Shown here in pieces: positions 38,599 to 50,400 of a DNA stretch of 64,000 nt. Below the pieces are notes generated by a model. The model worked only from the letters and a program-made list of their open reading frames with translations, was not told the DNA's origin and did not search any database. The position numbers and the translations under genes were made by a program. This DNA is from Strigamia acuminata (taxonomy: Eukaryota; Arthropoda; Chilopoda; Geophilomorpha; Linotaeniidae): NCBI GenBank assembly GCA_949358305.1, contig OX442314.1:2607087-2671086 (forward strand). The letters are read 5' to 3'. How positions within the stretch are numbered: position 1 is the first letter of the stretch; every line of letters starts with the position of its first letter.

Positions 38599-39186
38599 AA
38601 GCTTGTGGAACTTAGTCAAAATATCGAACCAAGCGTGATGGACATAGCCGGAATATCAAACCAAGCTTGTGGAACTTAGTCAAAATATCGAACCAAGCGT
38701 GATGGACATAGTCAAAATATCAAACCAAGCTTGTGGAACATAGCCGAAATATCAAACCAAGCTTGTGGCACATAGTCAAAATATCAAACCAAGCTTGTGG
38801 AACATAGCCGAAATATCAAACCAAGCTTGTGGAACATAGCCGAAATATCAAACCAAGCTTGTGGAACATAGCCGACAGTGCTGGACTGGCCCGGCGGGCT
38901 ACCGGGAGTTTCCCGGTGGCCCGTGGCCGCTGTGGCCTGTCGCGGCCCGCTGTAGCCTGTCCCGCCTTCATTATTTGTGGCCCGGACACCCAGATTTCCC
39001 GGCCATAAATTTGATCCCAGTCCAGCCCTGATAGCCGAAATATCAAACCAAGCTTGTGGAACATAGTCAAAATATCACCAACGAAGCGTGTTGGACATAG
39101 CCAAATTTCACCAACAAAGCGTGTTGGACATAGCCAAAATTTCACCAATGAAGCGTGTTGGACATAGCCAAAATTTCACCAAGTGC
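38599..39186. repeat. ~34-bp tandem repeat array in the Polinton right arm
   Basis: Units of the form GCTTGTGGAAC(A/T)TAG-(T/C)C-AAAATATCAAACCAA repeat many times, with a CGAACCAAGCGTGATGGAC variant at the left and a CACCAA(C/T)GAAGCGTGTTGGAC variant at the right. A hAT-type MITE interrupts the array. It lies near the right end of the element, where subterminal arrays may bind replication proteins (inference). Confidence 0.9.
38876..39030. mobile_element. hAT-type MITE inside the Polinton repeat array
   Basis: A 155-bp GC-rich insert begins CAGTGCTGGACTGGC and ends CCCAGTCCAGCCCTG, inverted termini with one mismatch in the first ten bases. It is flanked by a perfect 8-bp duplication, ATAGCCGA at 38868-38875 and 39031-39038. 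CAG...CTG termini with an 8-bp target duplication are the signature of hAT transposons. It has no coding capacity. Confidence 0.93.
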
Positions 39187-39616
39187 AGATTCAACATGTG
39201 ATCAAACACCCTGACCCATACGTGCAATATAGCATTCGACTCACCATCTCGAGACAAACCGTTTAAAATTACCCCCACTTTTAATTTTGCCGTAACCCCC
39301 ACTTCCAATACCCTCAGAAAACTTTAAACAATGGCAAATGTTGCCCACTGTCATTGGAAGTCCATACGATTTACCCCCACTTTCACTTTAATTACCTCCC
39401 ACTTTCCTAAAAATGGTTAATATGTGTGATTTTGCCAACAAAGTACATGTAAACAAATCACGTCATTTATTCATTTTCCCTCCAGTAAAATGAAACGTTC
39501 CAAAAAAACCAGTTGTGATAGAAGCAGGTGAAGTCAATGACCTACTTCCTTTTAAAACTCTTTAATTCAAACAGCAGAATAATTTAATGCACTTTCCCAT
39601 GGCCTTGCCTCGGGTG

Positions 39617-39712
39617 ATTTCCTCCTTCATCCCTTTAAATCCCTCCTTGAGGTAGAAATCAAGAATTGCATCTTAAATGCGTATTCATAGATCTCATATT
39701 TTACTACAACAC
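39617..39712. repeat. right terminal inverted repeat of the Polinton
   Basis: Reverse complement of 22488-22583 with a single mismatch, from ATTTCCTCCTTCATCCCTTT to TTTTACTACAACAC. Just inside it, similarity to the left end fades quickly. The host flank begins about AACACACTCTC, a sequence that also starts the second direct-repeat copy near 39895. Confidence 0.9.
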
Positions 39713-40017
39713 ACTCTCAAACACTGCAACTTTTTTCGAACATTTCAGCTTTTTCCGAAATCGCAACCCGATTTCAAACACCCATAAAAAGAAAACCATA
39801 CACAGGAAACTTCCCAAACTTTTTTGGCACTTCCTTGACTCACCCCTAAGACACTCACCAAGTTTCAGCACCTCGCACCTTCTGATACTTAAGTAACACA
39901 CTCTCAAACACTGCAACTTTTTCTAACACTGCAACTTTTTCCGAAATTGCTACCCGACTTCAAACACCCATAAAAAGAAAACCATACACAGGAAACTTCC
40001 CAAACCTTTTTTGGCAC
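39713..40017. repeat. two ~186-bp direct repeats next to the assembly gap
   Basis: The block starting ACACTCTCAAACACTGCAAC and containing CACCCATAAAAAGAAAACCA with TACACAGGAAACTTCCCAAA occurs at about 39711-39833 and again at 39897-40017. The second copy runs into the gap. It looks like a tandem satellite, probably longer than shown and collapsed in assembly. Confidence 0.8.
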
Positions 40018-40217
40018 NNNNNNNNNNNNNNNNNNNNNNNNNNNNNNNNNNNNNNNNNNNNNNNNNNNNNNNNNNNNNNNNNNNNNNNNNNNNNNNNNNN
40101 NNNNNNNNNNNNNNNNNNNNNNNNNNNNNNNNNNNNNNNNNNNNNNNNNNNNNNNNNNNNNNNNNNNNNNNNNNNNNNNNNNNNNNNNNNNNNNNNNNNN
40201 NNNNNNNNNNNNNNNNN
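40018..40217. other. assembly gap (200 N)
   Basis: Exactly 200 unknown bases, so the true length is probably arbitrary. The gap separates the satellite-like repeats from the second Gypsy-like element and hides that element's 5' part. Confidence 1.
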
Positions 40218-41141
40218 AAGCGCTGGAGGGAGCTCCACCTGCGCTTCGAGGATGCCAGGGGAAGTGACATTCGAATGACCCGGGCGGTGGCACTGATACG
40301 GCAGAGAATGTGGATCATTCTCAGTATCCCCTCTGTCGCGTCGGCGGCAGCAAGGAGGCTCAGGTGGTTCGAGACGGTCCGGATCGTCGCGTGGACGGTC
40401 GGGTCGGCAATGAACGCCTGGTAACTCCATCTGCCATCACCGTTCGCGGTTCAAGAATGGACGCTAGAAGAGACTGTCGGGGCGGATTTCGCCGACATCG
40501 ACCCATCAGTCTGTAGCGGCTACGTGGAGACGCTGGCGAGTCTGCCCAAACTGGTGGACAACCATGGCCATCAGCGGGTGTTCAGACCGGCATCCCACGA
40601 GCCCACCCCGATCGAGATGCCTCCGGAGCTGGCAGCACTATCGCCACCACCCCCACCTACTTACGAGGAGGTGATCGTCAAGCGGGTGCATAGGCGGAAG
40701 GCCTACAAGGACGACTTCAGCGCCGAAGTTTGGGACCCGGTGGAGGCCGAGTACAATGAGCACAGGAAGGAGGTGGAACGCGAGCGGAAGAAGAAGGGAA
40801 AGGGGAAGAAGTCCCGCAAGGCCGCACCCGGTTCCACTCCAACGAAGGGCGAGAAGGGAGCGCACTGCGCACCACTTCCGCCAGTGTCGACGGCTGCTGC
40901 GCCGATGGTGGAGAAGGTTCGATCGCATCCTCCCCCATCGACGTCAGCAGCTGAAGCGGAGGGCAGGCGACTGATGCCACCGCCACCATCCATACGGTCC
41001 GTGCTGGAGGCAGCGAGAACTTCTCCAGCCCCAGCAAGGCCCGCACGAGAGATCGCACCGGAGGTCGCGACTGCGTCTGAAGAGGAGCTCCATGGCCCCT
41101 CTCAACCGCAGCCGCCGTCCGAGGATGCGCCGGAGCCGTGA
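40218..41141 (+). CDS. third-ORF-like protein of the second Gypsy element, with one internal stop
   Basis: One reading frame runs from the gap to 41141, interrupted only by a TAA at 40422. After the stop it passes through FAVQEWTLEETVGADF and KLVDNHGHQRVFRP, then Pro-rich and charged stretches (ALSPPPPPTYEEVIVKRV; ERERKKKGKGKK) and a Pro/Ala-rich tail. It shares its position and its Pro-rich, basic, disordered character with the 921-aa ORF at 3158-5923, but I see no clear alignment. It is not an envelope protein. The stop suggests this copy is dead, unless the base is an error. Confidence 0.55.
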
Positions 41142-41864
41142 AAAGCCCGGATCGTCGTCCTTAGACGCCAGAATTGTACAAACGACGGACCTCTGGTCCC
41201 GATAATATTTTTTCCCTAAACAGGATTCCATGAGATGCCTGCCCCAAGACATGGACGCCGAGCCAGGGCGAGTGACGAGACGGTGACGCCGCGCCACGCG
41301 CTCAGATGCCCGACGAAAGAAGACGTTGGAGGCTTCCAATGTTCCTGGAACCTCCCAACCTTGGGTCTTGGTCAGATCCCGGTTGATGTACATAGTTATT
41401 TATTTTTTCTTTTTTTTTCCTTTTCCTCGTTTGTTTAACGTAATTGTTTTGGAACATTCTTGAGAGGCTTGACCAACCTCTCCCATCCTTGTTTTACCTT
41501 TTAATTTAATTCGTTTATTATTATTTTATGTCAATATTTTTCTTTCTGTTTTGTTTTATGGTTTGCTCCCGGGCTTGTTACGTTCAGGCCCGGTGAATTA
41601 TTATTTGCATTGTAATACCATCAATAGTTTGTTTTGTTTTCGGCCAGTCTAGGGTTGGGTGTTTTCCGTTGCCCAACGTTGCTCGAACAGCGTGGACCGA
41701 CGGTGCGGTGATCCTTTGGACAACCGGCACCGGAAGTCAGCGCCGGTAGCCCGACAGTGTGTGGTCTTTGACCGACACTATTGCCGTGCTTGCCTCGACT
41801 TGCGTGTCCCCGTTGGTGTTGTGTGTGGCCCCTTGGAACCTACCTTTTTCGAGGGGGGGGGAGA
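41142..41864 (+). other. 3' untranslated part of the second Gypsy element
   Basis: No long ORF is present. The stretch ends in GAGGGGGGGGGAGA, a polypurine tract directly before the TGTGACCGTC start of the LTR. Confidence 0.6.
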
Positions 41865-42461
41865 TGTGACCGTCAGGCCACCTGGGTGACCTGCGGCACT
41901 GCCACACACCACCATACGGCCCCAAAGGTCAACCCCTCTGTGGGTGATTGACCTAGCCCGGGGAGGAGGGAGTGGAGTAGTGTGGTGAGGAGGGAGTGGA
42001 GTGTGTGAGGAGAGTTGAGAGTTGGACACGGCCTGAGAAGGACGTGTCTGCAGCAGCTCCCAGAGAGGAGAAGTAGTCATCGAGAGGGACGAGAAGTGTC
42101 CCAGGTTGAACCCCACACTCCTCACCATTCACCACGTTGATCCTCAGTGCTATGGCGGAGTCCGTAGTGCAGCCTCCATGAGCGGATACGCGGGTCGCAG
42201 GTAAGCGCGACATGAATGTTAAGTCGAACCGACCACGTCACACATTGGACTTCTGCCCAGTGTGTGACGGGCCGGTTGCCGGTGCGGCGCGCCTTCATGG
42301 TGCCCCTGCAACGGGTAGCGGGATTCCCCATACCCCTAGACAACGACAATAAAGGCCAACCAACCAATATTGTGGGAATCTTGTTATTATTACGTGATGT
42401 ATGCGTCCCTACCCAGTGTGATTAGTCCCCTAGTTACATTGGCGAGACCATACCAGTCACA
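41865..42461 (+). repeat. 3' LTR of the second Gypsy element
   Basis: The LTR starts TGTGACCGTCAGGCC and ends CCAGTCACA, giving TG...CA termini. ACAATAAAGG near 42345 is a plausible polyadenylation signal. The partner LTR is not in the window, so age and target duplication cannot be assessed. Confidence 0.75.
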
Positions 42462-42797
42462 ATGAGTACTAGGCTTTAAATAGGACACTGACACCAGACA
42501 GGCACGCTGCCAAAGGGCCATGCTAACTTGTAAGTGTCACATCACACACACCTGTCACCCTCCTTGTAGACTTAGGCTATTGAGGTTGACAGAGTTCCAT
42601 GCAGCAGTAATAAACATACCGATAATGAATAATAGTCATTTGACTTCAGAATATCTTTGAAACTGTTGATAAGGTTTGTTTTTTATATAATAAAATCAGT
42701 TATTGCACCCATTTATCGCTGATAAAGTCTAAATTTAAACATTTTGTTTGATATTTGATTGTTTCGTAGACAGGAATTATTTTATACAAACATGTAC
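42462..42797. other. AT-rich sequence between the LTR and the P450 fragment
   Basis: There is no ORF or repeat that I recognise. In gene orientation this is the start of intron 3 of the truncated P450. Confidence 0.5.
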
Positions 42798-43362
42798 CAT
42801 TAATTGTGGTTCCAGACTAGTTTTGCCCATTCCAACATCTTTGAAAGTTGAAAGAATGAAGCGACGGTGCTGACTCGCTGTTTCGCCTTCTGCCACCATA
42901 AGACCTGGAACCAAAATGATAAAATTAATATAACATTACGTAATTAAGTAAATCATTACCTTTAGCTATTTTACTGGTACGAAAAATATTCTCTTTGGGT
43001 TTCCCCGAAAATATGTTTCCCTGCTTTACAAAAGCTTCTTTAATGGCGTTGTAGTCACCCAACACTATCACCAACACATTCCCCAAATAAAAACTGAGCA
43101 AGTATTTAATAATTTAATAATGAAATTTTTATTTGGTATTAAATATTTACCTAATGACGTTTCCATACTTTTCTCCCAATTTCGTCACTTCTTTATAATG
43201 AGGTTGTTTTAAGAATGGGAGATATCCAAATATTGGCAATCCCCATGGTCCAGGTGGTAAATTTTTTCTCGGTTTTAAATATAGCAATATAGTTATAAAT
43301 GCTATCAAAATAATACTTTGATAGTATTCAAACATGATGTTTGTGAAACTCTTTAGTTCCAT
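42798..43362 (-). CDS. CYP2-clan cytochrome P450, 5' exons only (gene B)
   Basis: Three exons on the minus strand, 43151-43362, 42960-43093 and 42798-42904, have GT-AG borders and phases identical to the first three exons of the complete P450 at 44418-52593. Exon 1 carries an N-terminal membrane anchor and the proline hinge NLPPGPWGLPIFGYLPFL. Exon 2 has NVLVIVLGDYNAIKEAFVKQ and exon 3 the helix-C region (ASQHRRFILSTFKDVGMGKT). No I-helix or heme exon follows; the sequence downstream is the second Gypsy element, the gap and the Polinton. It is a tandem duplicate truncated or split by insertions, probably non-functional unless distant exons are still joined. The usual helix-C Trp is Ala, as in gene A. 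Confidence 0.8.
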
Positions 43363-43504
43363 ACTTATACCAAGGAGATAATGTGCGGCTGTGTGGCTAC
43401 CTAATGCTGTGTTATCCAGAAGTGGTTTTGTGATTTACCTTGTCAGTAGCTGATAAGGTTGAACTCATCCAATAACATTGAAATGACATTGTGGTAATTT
43501 TAGC
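43363..43504 (-). other. upstream flank of P450 gene B
   Basis: Short sequence between the ATG of gene B and the decayed exon copy; it includes a GATAAGGTT stretch similar to sequence near gene A. No clear TATA box. Confidence 0.3.
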
Positions 43505-43690
43505 TGCTACGGCTATGACTCTTCCTTTACCAATCTTCCTTAACCAATTTCATTTTATATTTTTTTCCCTACTTTTGGATATTTCAACATATATACAATA
43601 CTCAAAAGCAAATAATTTGTTGAGGTTTCACCACCATTGACATTTTTTGCATTGGGTAAGAAATCGTGGACTATTTTGCAATAAACAATA
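43505..43690 (-). pseudogene. decayed copy of a P450 I-helix exon
   Basis: The stretch is similar to exon 7 of the complete P450 (45162-45417). It shares GACTCTTCCTTTACCAAT-like, CTGGATATTTCAACATATAT-like and TTGCATTGGGTAAGA-(G/A)-ATC blocks, but it has deletions and substitutions that destroy the frame. It lies between gene A and gene B. It is probably the remnant of a third P450 copy or of the lost 3' part of a duplicate. Confidence 0.75.
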
Positions 43691-44162
43691 AATGAGTTTG
43701 TATGGAAATTGAAATTTATGTTTTCACTTTTTTCACAAGATAAGAAAAGATAACAATAAGATTTAAAAGTGTATACAAGGTATTGACTAAAAAAAATGGT
43801 GCGCTACAACTTTGCAATTGACTTTTTTTTTTCTGTCTCAAAGAGTTTATAAGTCAGGAAGTGAATGACCTTGATACTAGTGCTCAAGGTCAAGTTCGGA
43901 ATCACTATTAATTTTAGCATGGCCAACTTCGTATATGACCCAATTATAAATTCAAGAAATATTCTTCTCTTCTGAAATATTGTTGGGGGAACAGACTTTT
44001 CTGTATAATGCTAGCAAAATCGCTTGCAAGTCGATAAATGAACGGCAAAATGAGTTTAACGGTTGAACATAAAACATGTGTTTACTCTATGAAGTACACG
44101 AATCGAATTGAATTCGAAATTTTCAACAATACATGAGTGCACGCAACACACGTTTTAAAACT
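43691..44162. other. intergenic DNA in the P450 cluster
   Basis: AT-rich sequence without ORFs or repeats that I recognise. It lies downstream of gene A. Confidence 0.5.
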
Positions 44163-44228
44163 TGTTATATAAATATAACAACTTAAAACTAACCTTAAGG
44201 TTAGTTTTAAGTTGTTATATTTATAACA
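44163..44228. repeat. perfect ~31-bp inverted repeat
   Basis: The arm GTTATATAAATATAACAACT continuing to TAAAACTAACC is mirrored exactly after a two-to-four-base centre (CTTAAGG). It is a small foldback in the 3' flank of the P450 gene. Confidence 0.8.
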
Positions 44229-44417
44229 TTTATATTTATTTATTAATTAATAAATGAGAAAACATGTCACAAACTTATCGAAAAAATATTCTTTCCATTC
44301 GATTGAATGTTTTGTGGTCATACATCACCTAAAGTTTTTACTACATATATTTATATTTAGTTGGTGGTTCTTTTTAAAAAAAAAGAATTTTTTTAAAAAA
44401 ATTTATTGAGGTAATGT

Positions 44418-47400
44418 TTAAAACAATGCGCACACTTTGAATGGTTTTGGCTGCCAGGATATGCCTAGACATGCTTCCAGCGCGGCAACATGTCCTTTTG
44501 GTAATTGAATATTGAATTGTTGAAACAATGAGACGAAATACAGAAAGGTTGTTGTAGTAGCTAACCTCTCACCAATACAATTTCTTTTACCTAAAATGTG
44601 CATATATTATTAAAAAAAAATGTCAATATACTGTAGCTTATCATCAGATTCTGATGGTATATTACCCATTGAAAATTGAATCAAGTATTCTGGTTTAATG
44701 ATTTTGTCATTATCACCAATAAACCTTTCTGGCTTGAATTCTTCTGGATCTTTCCACAGAGTTTTATCGTGATGAACGGCCCACAGGTTGGCTATAACAT
44801 AACTATGTTTTGGAATATCATAGTCAAACAATTTCGTTTCTTCCATGTTGCTGTGTTACAAAAATTATGAAAATCATTATCTCTACTATTCTATTCTGAT
44901 ATATGAATTTTTCCAAAGAAAAGACTTTGGCGATTGAAATTTTGCCAACAACTGTAAAAAAAAACACGAGCATTGCCTGTTAATTTTTGGAATGCCATGC
45001 CATCTGCAAATCAATAAAAAGGGTGAATAAAATTTTTAAATTAGCTCCGTCTGAATATTTTCCATTTCCATTTCCATTCGCTTTAATTGCGTACTGGGTT
45101 GTTATTTATTATGCTTCTGTCTTTTTCTTTTGAAAATATTCAATCATCATTATATTACAACCTATGAACCAAACTAAAAGGGAGTACAGTGCACATCCTA
45201 TGCACTTCCAGCATTGTTGCCTCAGTGTATGGCATATTCATTTTATCTGCCACGACCGGATCTCTTCCTTTACCAATTACTTCATCAATTTCGTTTTGAA
45301 CTTTTTTCCTTACTTCTGGATATTTCAACATATATAGAATACTCCAAAGCAAATAACTTGTCGAGGTTTCGACACCAGCTCCATACAAATTTCTTGCATT
45401 GGGTAAGAGATCCTGCACTATTTTCAAATAAACAATAGTGTACTTGTAAGTGAGTTTCTATGGAAATTGCTGCAACTTCACGAGTTGGAGCTTTTTGTAG
45501 GGCAGATAATTTATATCTGATGCTCTGTATTATTTTGAACTTTAAACTTACTATCAAAATAGCCTTCAGATCCAGTTTTCTCAATTAGTTGCTTTCTTTC
45601 TGTTATGTAGGAATCTATGTAATTGGTCTTCCATCCTTCGATGTAATTTTCTTCTTTGTTTTTAATTACTCTGCTTAAATAGGTCTCAATAATTCCAGCT
45701 GCTTTTCTGGAAAAAAGAATGACATAAAAAATGGTATGGTAATAATATTAAAGGAAATGTAGCACCTGAACTGTTTAATTCCTGTGAGGGAATCAGTGAA
45801 TGGAATATGAACCAACCAGGGCAGAAACACCCTCAAAGCAAGTGGACCTACATATTTTGACGAATCTAGAATTGTTGTTGATACAGTTTGAAGGAACGGA
45901 TCTGTGTATTCCAATCTATCTCCAAATTGCAACAAAGCTACAATATTAGCAACACTTAAGCCTATTGCGTATTTTAGATCAGTCGGCTGTCCATTTGTCT
46001 TTTTTATTTCGTTTAAAAAATGTCTGATTTCATTCTGAAAAACAAAAGTATATTCTTAAAATCTCCGGAGTAGAAAACATATTAACCTTCCCATAGCCAA
46101 GCCTAATTTCCACCATTGCTAGCTGAGATCGGTCAAATCGGCCTTCTTTTAAAATGCTTCTGCGCATGTGCAGAATCTTATTTCTCCAGGTGCAATCGCA
46201 TTTTTCCTGGCCTCAGCACATGTTTTAATGTGCTCAAACCAGAAAAAATGCGATTGCACCTGGAAAAGTAAGATTGTGCACATGCGCAGAATTGTTTCAA
46301 TAAACTGCCTAGTGCTAAAAAGTGGCAAAACAGTGTACGGCGCTCGCGTAATGGTATTTTGTGTTGTAAATGTTATTGTTATTATTAGTTTATCTTATTC
46401 CTAATCGAAATAATATTAAAACTTAATTAATATAAATTTAGAAAAAATATTTTTGGAGGAATTAAAGCTGGTTTCCTAAATTAATTTTCAGGAAAAACAG
46501 AGTTACAGTTATTATTGTGTATTTATCGTTGATGTGGTTAGTGGTCAAGAAAGCGACATGTCAGGTAAGTTGAACTAAAAATGACTGATTTATTCTCGAA
46601 TTACAATATAGGTGGCGCTGCTCTTAAAAGCGCCAAAACATAACGATTGGTCAGGATTGACCGATGGAGTAGGACACTCCAACATCCCCTTTAATTGGGA
46701 GAAACACCAATTATATAATCAAGAAAGGGATAAAACAATTTAAACATTAAACACATGTATATAAAAGTTAATAAAGAACAAAGTTGGAAATTTAAACTAA
46801 CACAAAATGAAATCAATTAATTTAAAACACAAACACAAACATCAATTCGGTGGGAAGCCATAAAAGTCCGTTTGTTTCCTGTTTCGGACTGGTCGAGGGC
46901 TAAGCGCTGGAGGAACTGGAGCACTCGAGCCAGCAATTGCAGGTGGCGATGGCGCACGAACGGGCAACGGCGGTGCGTGTGTCGGAGCAACGTTTTGAGG
47001 AACGACAGCTTGAGGAACGGTGAGTACTGGATCAGGCACGGGCACAGGCGGTGTAGTTGGTTGAGAAGTGATGGCAAAAGGAAGAAGAGAACTTCTACAA
47101 TCTTTCCCCCCATTTTGTGGCAACAAACTCGGATCTGCGCGACGTCGCAACTGGTCAATGTGTCGATTCCACGTCACGTCGAGAGCGACTTCAATATCGT
47201 AAGTGGACGAAGAAGTCTTCTTTTTAACTATACCGGGTATCCACTTGGGAGTGCCACGGTAATCCCGCGCGAACACGAGGTCCCCAACTTCAAAACGGCG
47301 CGGAATGTCAATTTGGTCGACATCTGGCAGAAGTCGTGGGTTCAATAGATGTAAGCGCGTCCGCATCTCACGCTGAAGGAAGGCGACAGCTGGTGAAACT

Positions 47401-50400
47401 TTCGTCGTAGCGTGTGGCGTTGAGCGATACGATGCGATGAAACGGGAGACGGCATCCGACAAGGAAAAATTCAAGGTTAGAAATTTATCAACTTGGGTTT
47501 TAAAAGTCTTCACAAAACCCTCAACCGCGCCATTTGTAGCTGGATGGTACGGCGGTGAGAGAGTGTGACGAATTCCATTTATCGCCAAGAACTGGCGAAA
47601 TTCCTGCGAGGTGAACTGTGGTCCGTTGTCGGTATGAAAATGCAGTGGCAAACCGTGATTTTCGAACCAAGACTTGATAACTTCAATGGTGGCGGCAGCA
47701 GTAGTTGTGGACATCTTACGAATCTCGCACCACTTGGTTTTAGCGTCAACCGCCAACAGGAACATCGAATTATGAAACGGGCCGGCGAAATCGAGATGTA
47801 CCCGTCCCCACACCTGGTCTGGAACTGGCCAACTGACGGTGTTTGATTTCGGCGGATCGGGTAAGCTTCGCTGGCAGACGTCGCAGTTCTTGACTGTGCG
47901 CTCGATGTCAGCGTCGATTCCAGGCCACCAAACCGTGGCTCGCGCCAACGATTTGGTACGGACAATGCCGTAATGACCCGCATGGAGCTCGACCAACACC
48001 GAACGACGAACAGCTTTCGGAATCACCAACCTATCAGAGAGAAATAAAAATTCGTCAAAAGTTGAGAACGAGTCCCGGTGTTTATAAAATTCAGCGGTGT
48101 CCGGCGTGCGTGATTTCCATCCAGTGCGAACATGTCGCATAACATCTTGCAGTACTTCGTCAGCTGCGTACGCAGCTTTTAAAGAAGTAGCTGACATGGG
48201 GAAATCTGAAATTGAAGCAGAATAAATTTTGTTAATGCCGACTTCCAAATCTTCTGTGCTGTCCACACTCGGTTGTGGATTACGAGACAAGCCATCGGCA
48301 ATGGCGTTGTCCACAGCAGGCACGTGTTCAATAATAAAATCGTAGGCGGACAGAAATACTGCCCAACGATGCAGTCGTGCAGCCACGATCTGGTTACATC
48401 CCTTTTTCTCTCCAAATATAGAAACAAAGGGTTTGTGGTCCGTACGCAGGAAGAAACGACGCCCAAACAGGTAGTGATGGAATTTCCTGATGCCATAAAT
48501 AATGGCGAATCCCTCACGCTCTATCTGTGCGTAATTCTTCTGCGCGGCCGACAAAAGAGAACTCGCAAAGGCAATTGGCCTGTGAGTACCGTCTGGATCG
48601 AGGTGCGACAAGAACGCTCCCACGCCTACCGGGGAAGCATCGACTGTCAAAAACAATTTTTTAGACTGATCAAAGTGAACCAACGCTGACTCTGTGGATA
48701 CAGCAACCTTAACCTTTTTCCAGGTGGACTCGTGCTCCTCTGTCCACTTCCACTCGACATCGTCACGTGTTAAACGATATAACGGTTCGAGCAGAGTAGA
48801 CAAATTTGCAACAAAGCGACCGTAGTAATTGATGAGACCAAGGAACGATTTCAAAGAGGTTACATCACTGGGGCGCCTTGCATCTCTGAGTGGAGCGAGC
48901 TTCGAATCTATCGGGGAAATACCTAGTTTGGAAATGTTTAAACCTAAAAACTGGATCGATTGCTGTAAAAAGTGACACTTCCGGCGATTCAACGTGAGAC
49001 CGGCTCCACCGAACGTCGTCAAAAGCACGTCCAAATTTTGCAGGTGAACCGCGTTGGTCGCACCTGTCACGGCGGAGTCATCGATAAACGGCTGAGCGCT
49101 GTTCACCTTGGCGGTCAACTGGTCCATCGTTTGTTGGAATAGAGCGGGAGCGGACGAAATACCATAAAAGAGCCTATTTACCCTGAAAAGGCCCAAATGA
49201 GTGTTAATCGTGCAGAACATTTTGCTCTCCTCATCTAATTCCAATTGATTGAAAGCTGAATTCATATCCAATACTGAATAAGTTTCCCCTCCCGACAATT
49301 TGGCGGTCACATCTGCAAATAAAGGCAAAGGATATGAGTTGGGAAAAATAGCTTTGTTAATTGTCCGGTTATAGCAACCAGCCAATTTGATGGTGCCATC
49401 AGACTTTTTAACATGCATCACGGGCGTTGCCCAACGTGATGATGCAACCGGGGTTATAATACCCAGCGCTTGCAAACGCGCCAACTCAGCCTCGACCAAT
49501 GGCTTAACTGCTATGGGGACTGGATAAGCTTTTAGAAAAATCGGCTGTACCGCCGGATCAACGTCAATGTGAACAGTGGACTTGTTAAAGCAACCGATTT
49601 CATCTCGGAAAGTGTGCTCGTGCTTCAGCAACAACGTTTCCAAAGCTTTGGCGGAAGTGGAATCGAGAACCTCGGACTGGGGAGCAACGGAATCGGCCTT
49701 GTAAATTTTCGCGCCGACCGCTTCAGCAGTTTTCGAAAGGAGCCCGAACATGCATAACCAACCTCTGCCCAACAACGGAACTGGACCATCCCGTGCGACA
49801 CAGAGTGGCAATAAAAAATTTCGATTTTTGAACCTGACTGGAACCTCAATAACTCCCTCCATCTGTATTTGATCGCCTGTATACGTGTACATGTTGCACG
49901 GGATGGTCTGCAATGGAAAATGGGAAAAATGTTTTAGATATAAATCAAGAGCAATAATTGAAGCACCTGCCCCCGTGTCCATCTCCATATCGAGATTGAC
50001 ACCATCGATACAAATGGTAATCATGACAGGTTTCACACGTGGCAAATGCACGGAATTGACTGCAGTTGCGGGACCAGTGTGAACTCGATAGAAATCCATG
50101 TCCTCGTTAAAACGAACAACGTGAGTGGAATCCGATGCTGGAACACGAGAACGACACACCGGACGAATATGTCCAGTTTTACCACAGCCGTGGCACTTGG
50201 CGTCCCGAAAACGACACGAATCGCGAGAGTGGTTCGATTTACCACAAGCCGAGCACCCCGACGCATTTCCTTTACTGGATGGTTGGTGTGGAGTTGGAAA
50301 AGCAACATTTTTCTTCGTGAAACGCTTTCCGCCTCGTCTGTTCGGCTCGTATCGCGGCTTTGACTCGTGGAGTTTATGCACAGGAGTGGCGGCAGTATTC

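Larger units (their letters stand above)
22488..39712. mobile_element. Polinton/Maverick (adintovirus-like) element, ~17.2 kb
   Basis: Inverted terminal repeats of about 95 bp bound a block holding the full Polinton core set: protein-primed PolB, chromodomain integrase, packaging ATPase, major and minor capsid proteins, adenain-like protease and a pX-like core protein. Gene order is polymerase rightward from the left end, virion genes leftward in the middle, and zinc ribbon/PLA2/integrase/second protease rightward. Genes are packed with 4-14 nt overlaps. Apart from the frame change at the A-run (34437-34448), I see no stops in the large genes, and the terminal repeats differ at one base. The copy therefore looks young. 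A hAT-type MITE inserted later at 38876. Size and content fit a self-synthesising transposon that may also form virions. Confidence 0.93.
40218..42461 (+). mobile_element. second Gypsy-like LTR element, 3' end only
   Basis: GC-rich sequence unlike its surroundings holds a Pro-rich ORF, an untranslated stretch, a polypurine tract and a 597-bp LTR. This is the same layout as the element at 1-6975, with an ORF where env would be. The 5' part is in or beyond the gap. It lies downstream of the P450 fragment at 42798-43362, in what would have been that gene's third intron. Confidence 0.75.

Noticed and set aside
39904-40430. ORFs running through the N gap on both strands
   Set aside because: Their length comes from unknown bases; only the plus frame right of the gap is supported, by its continuation to 41141.
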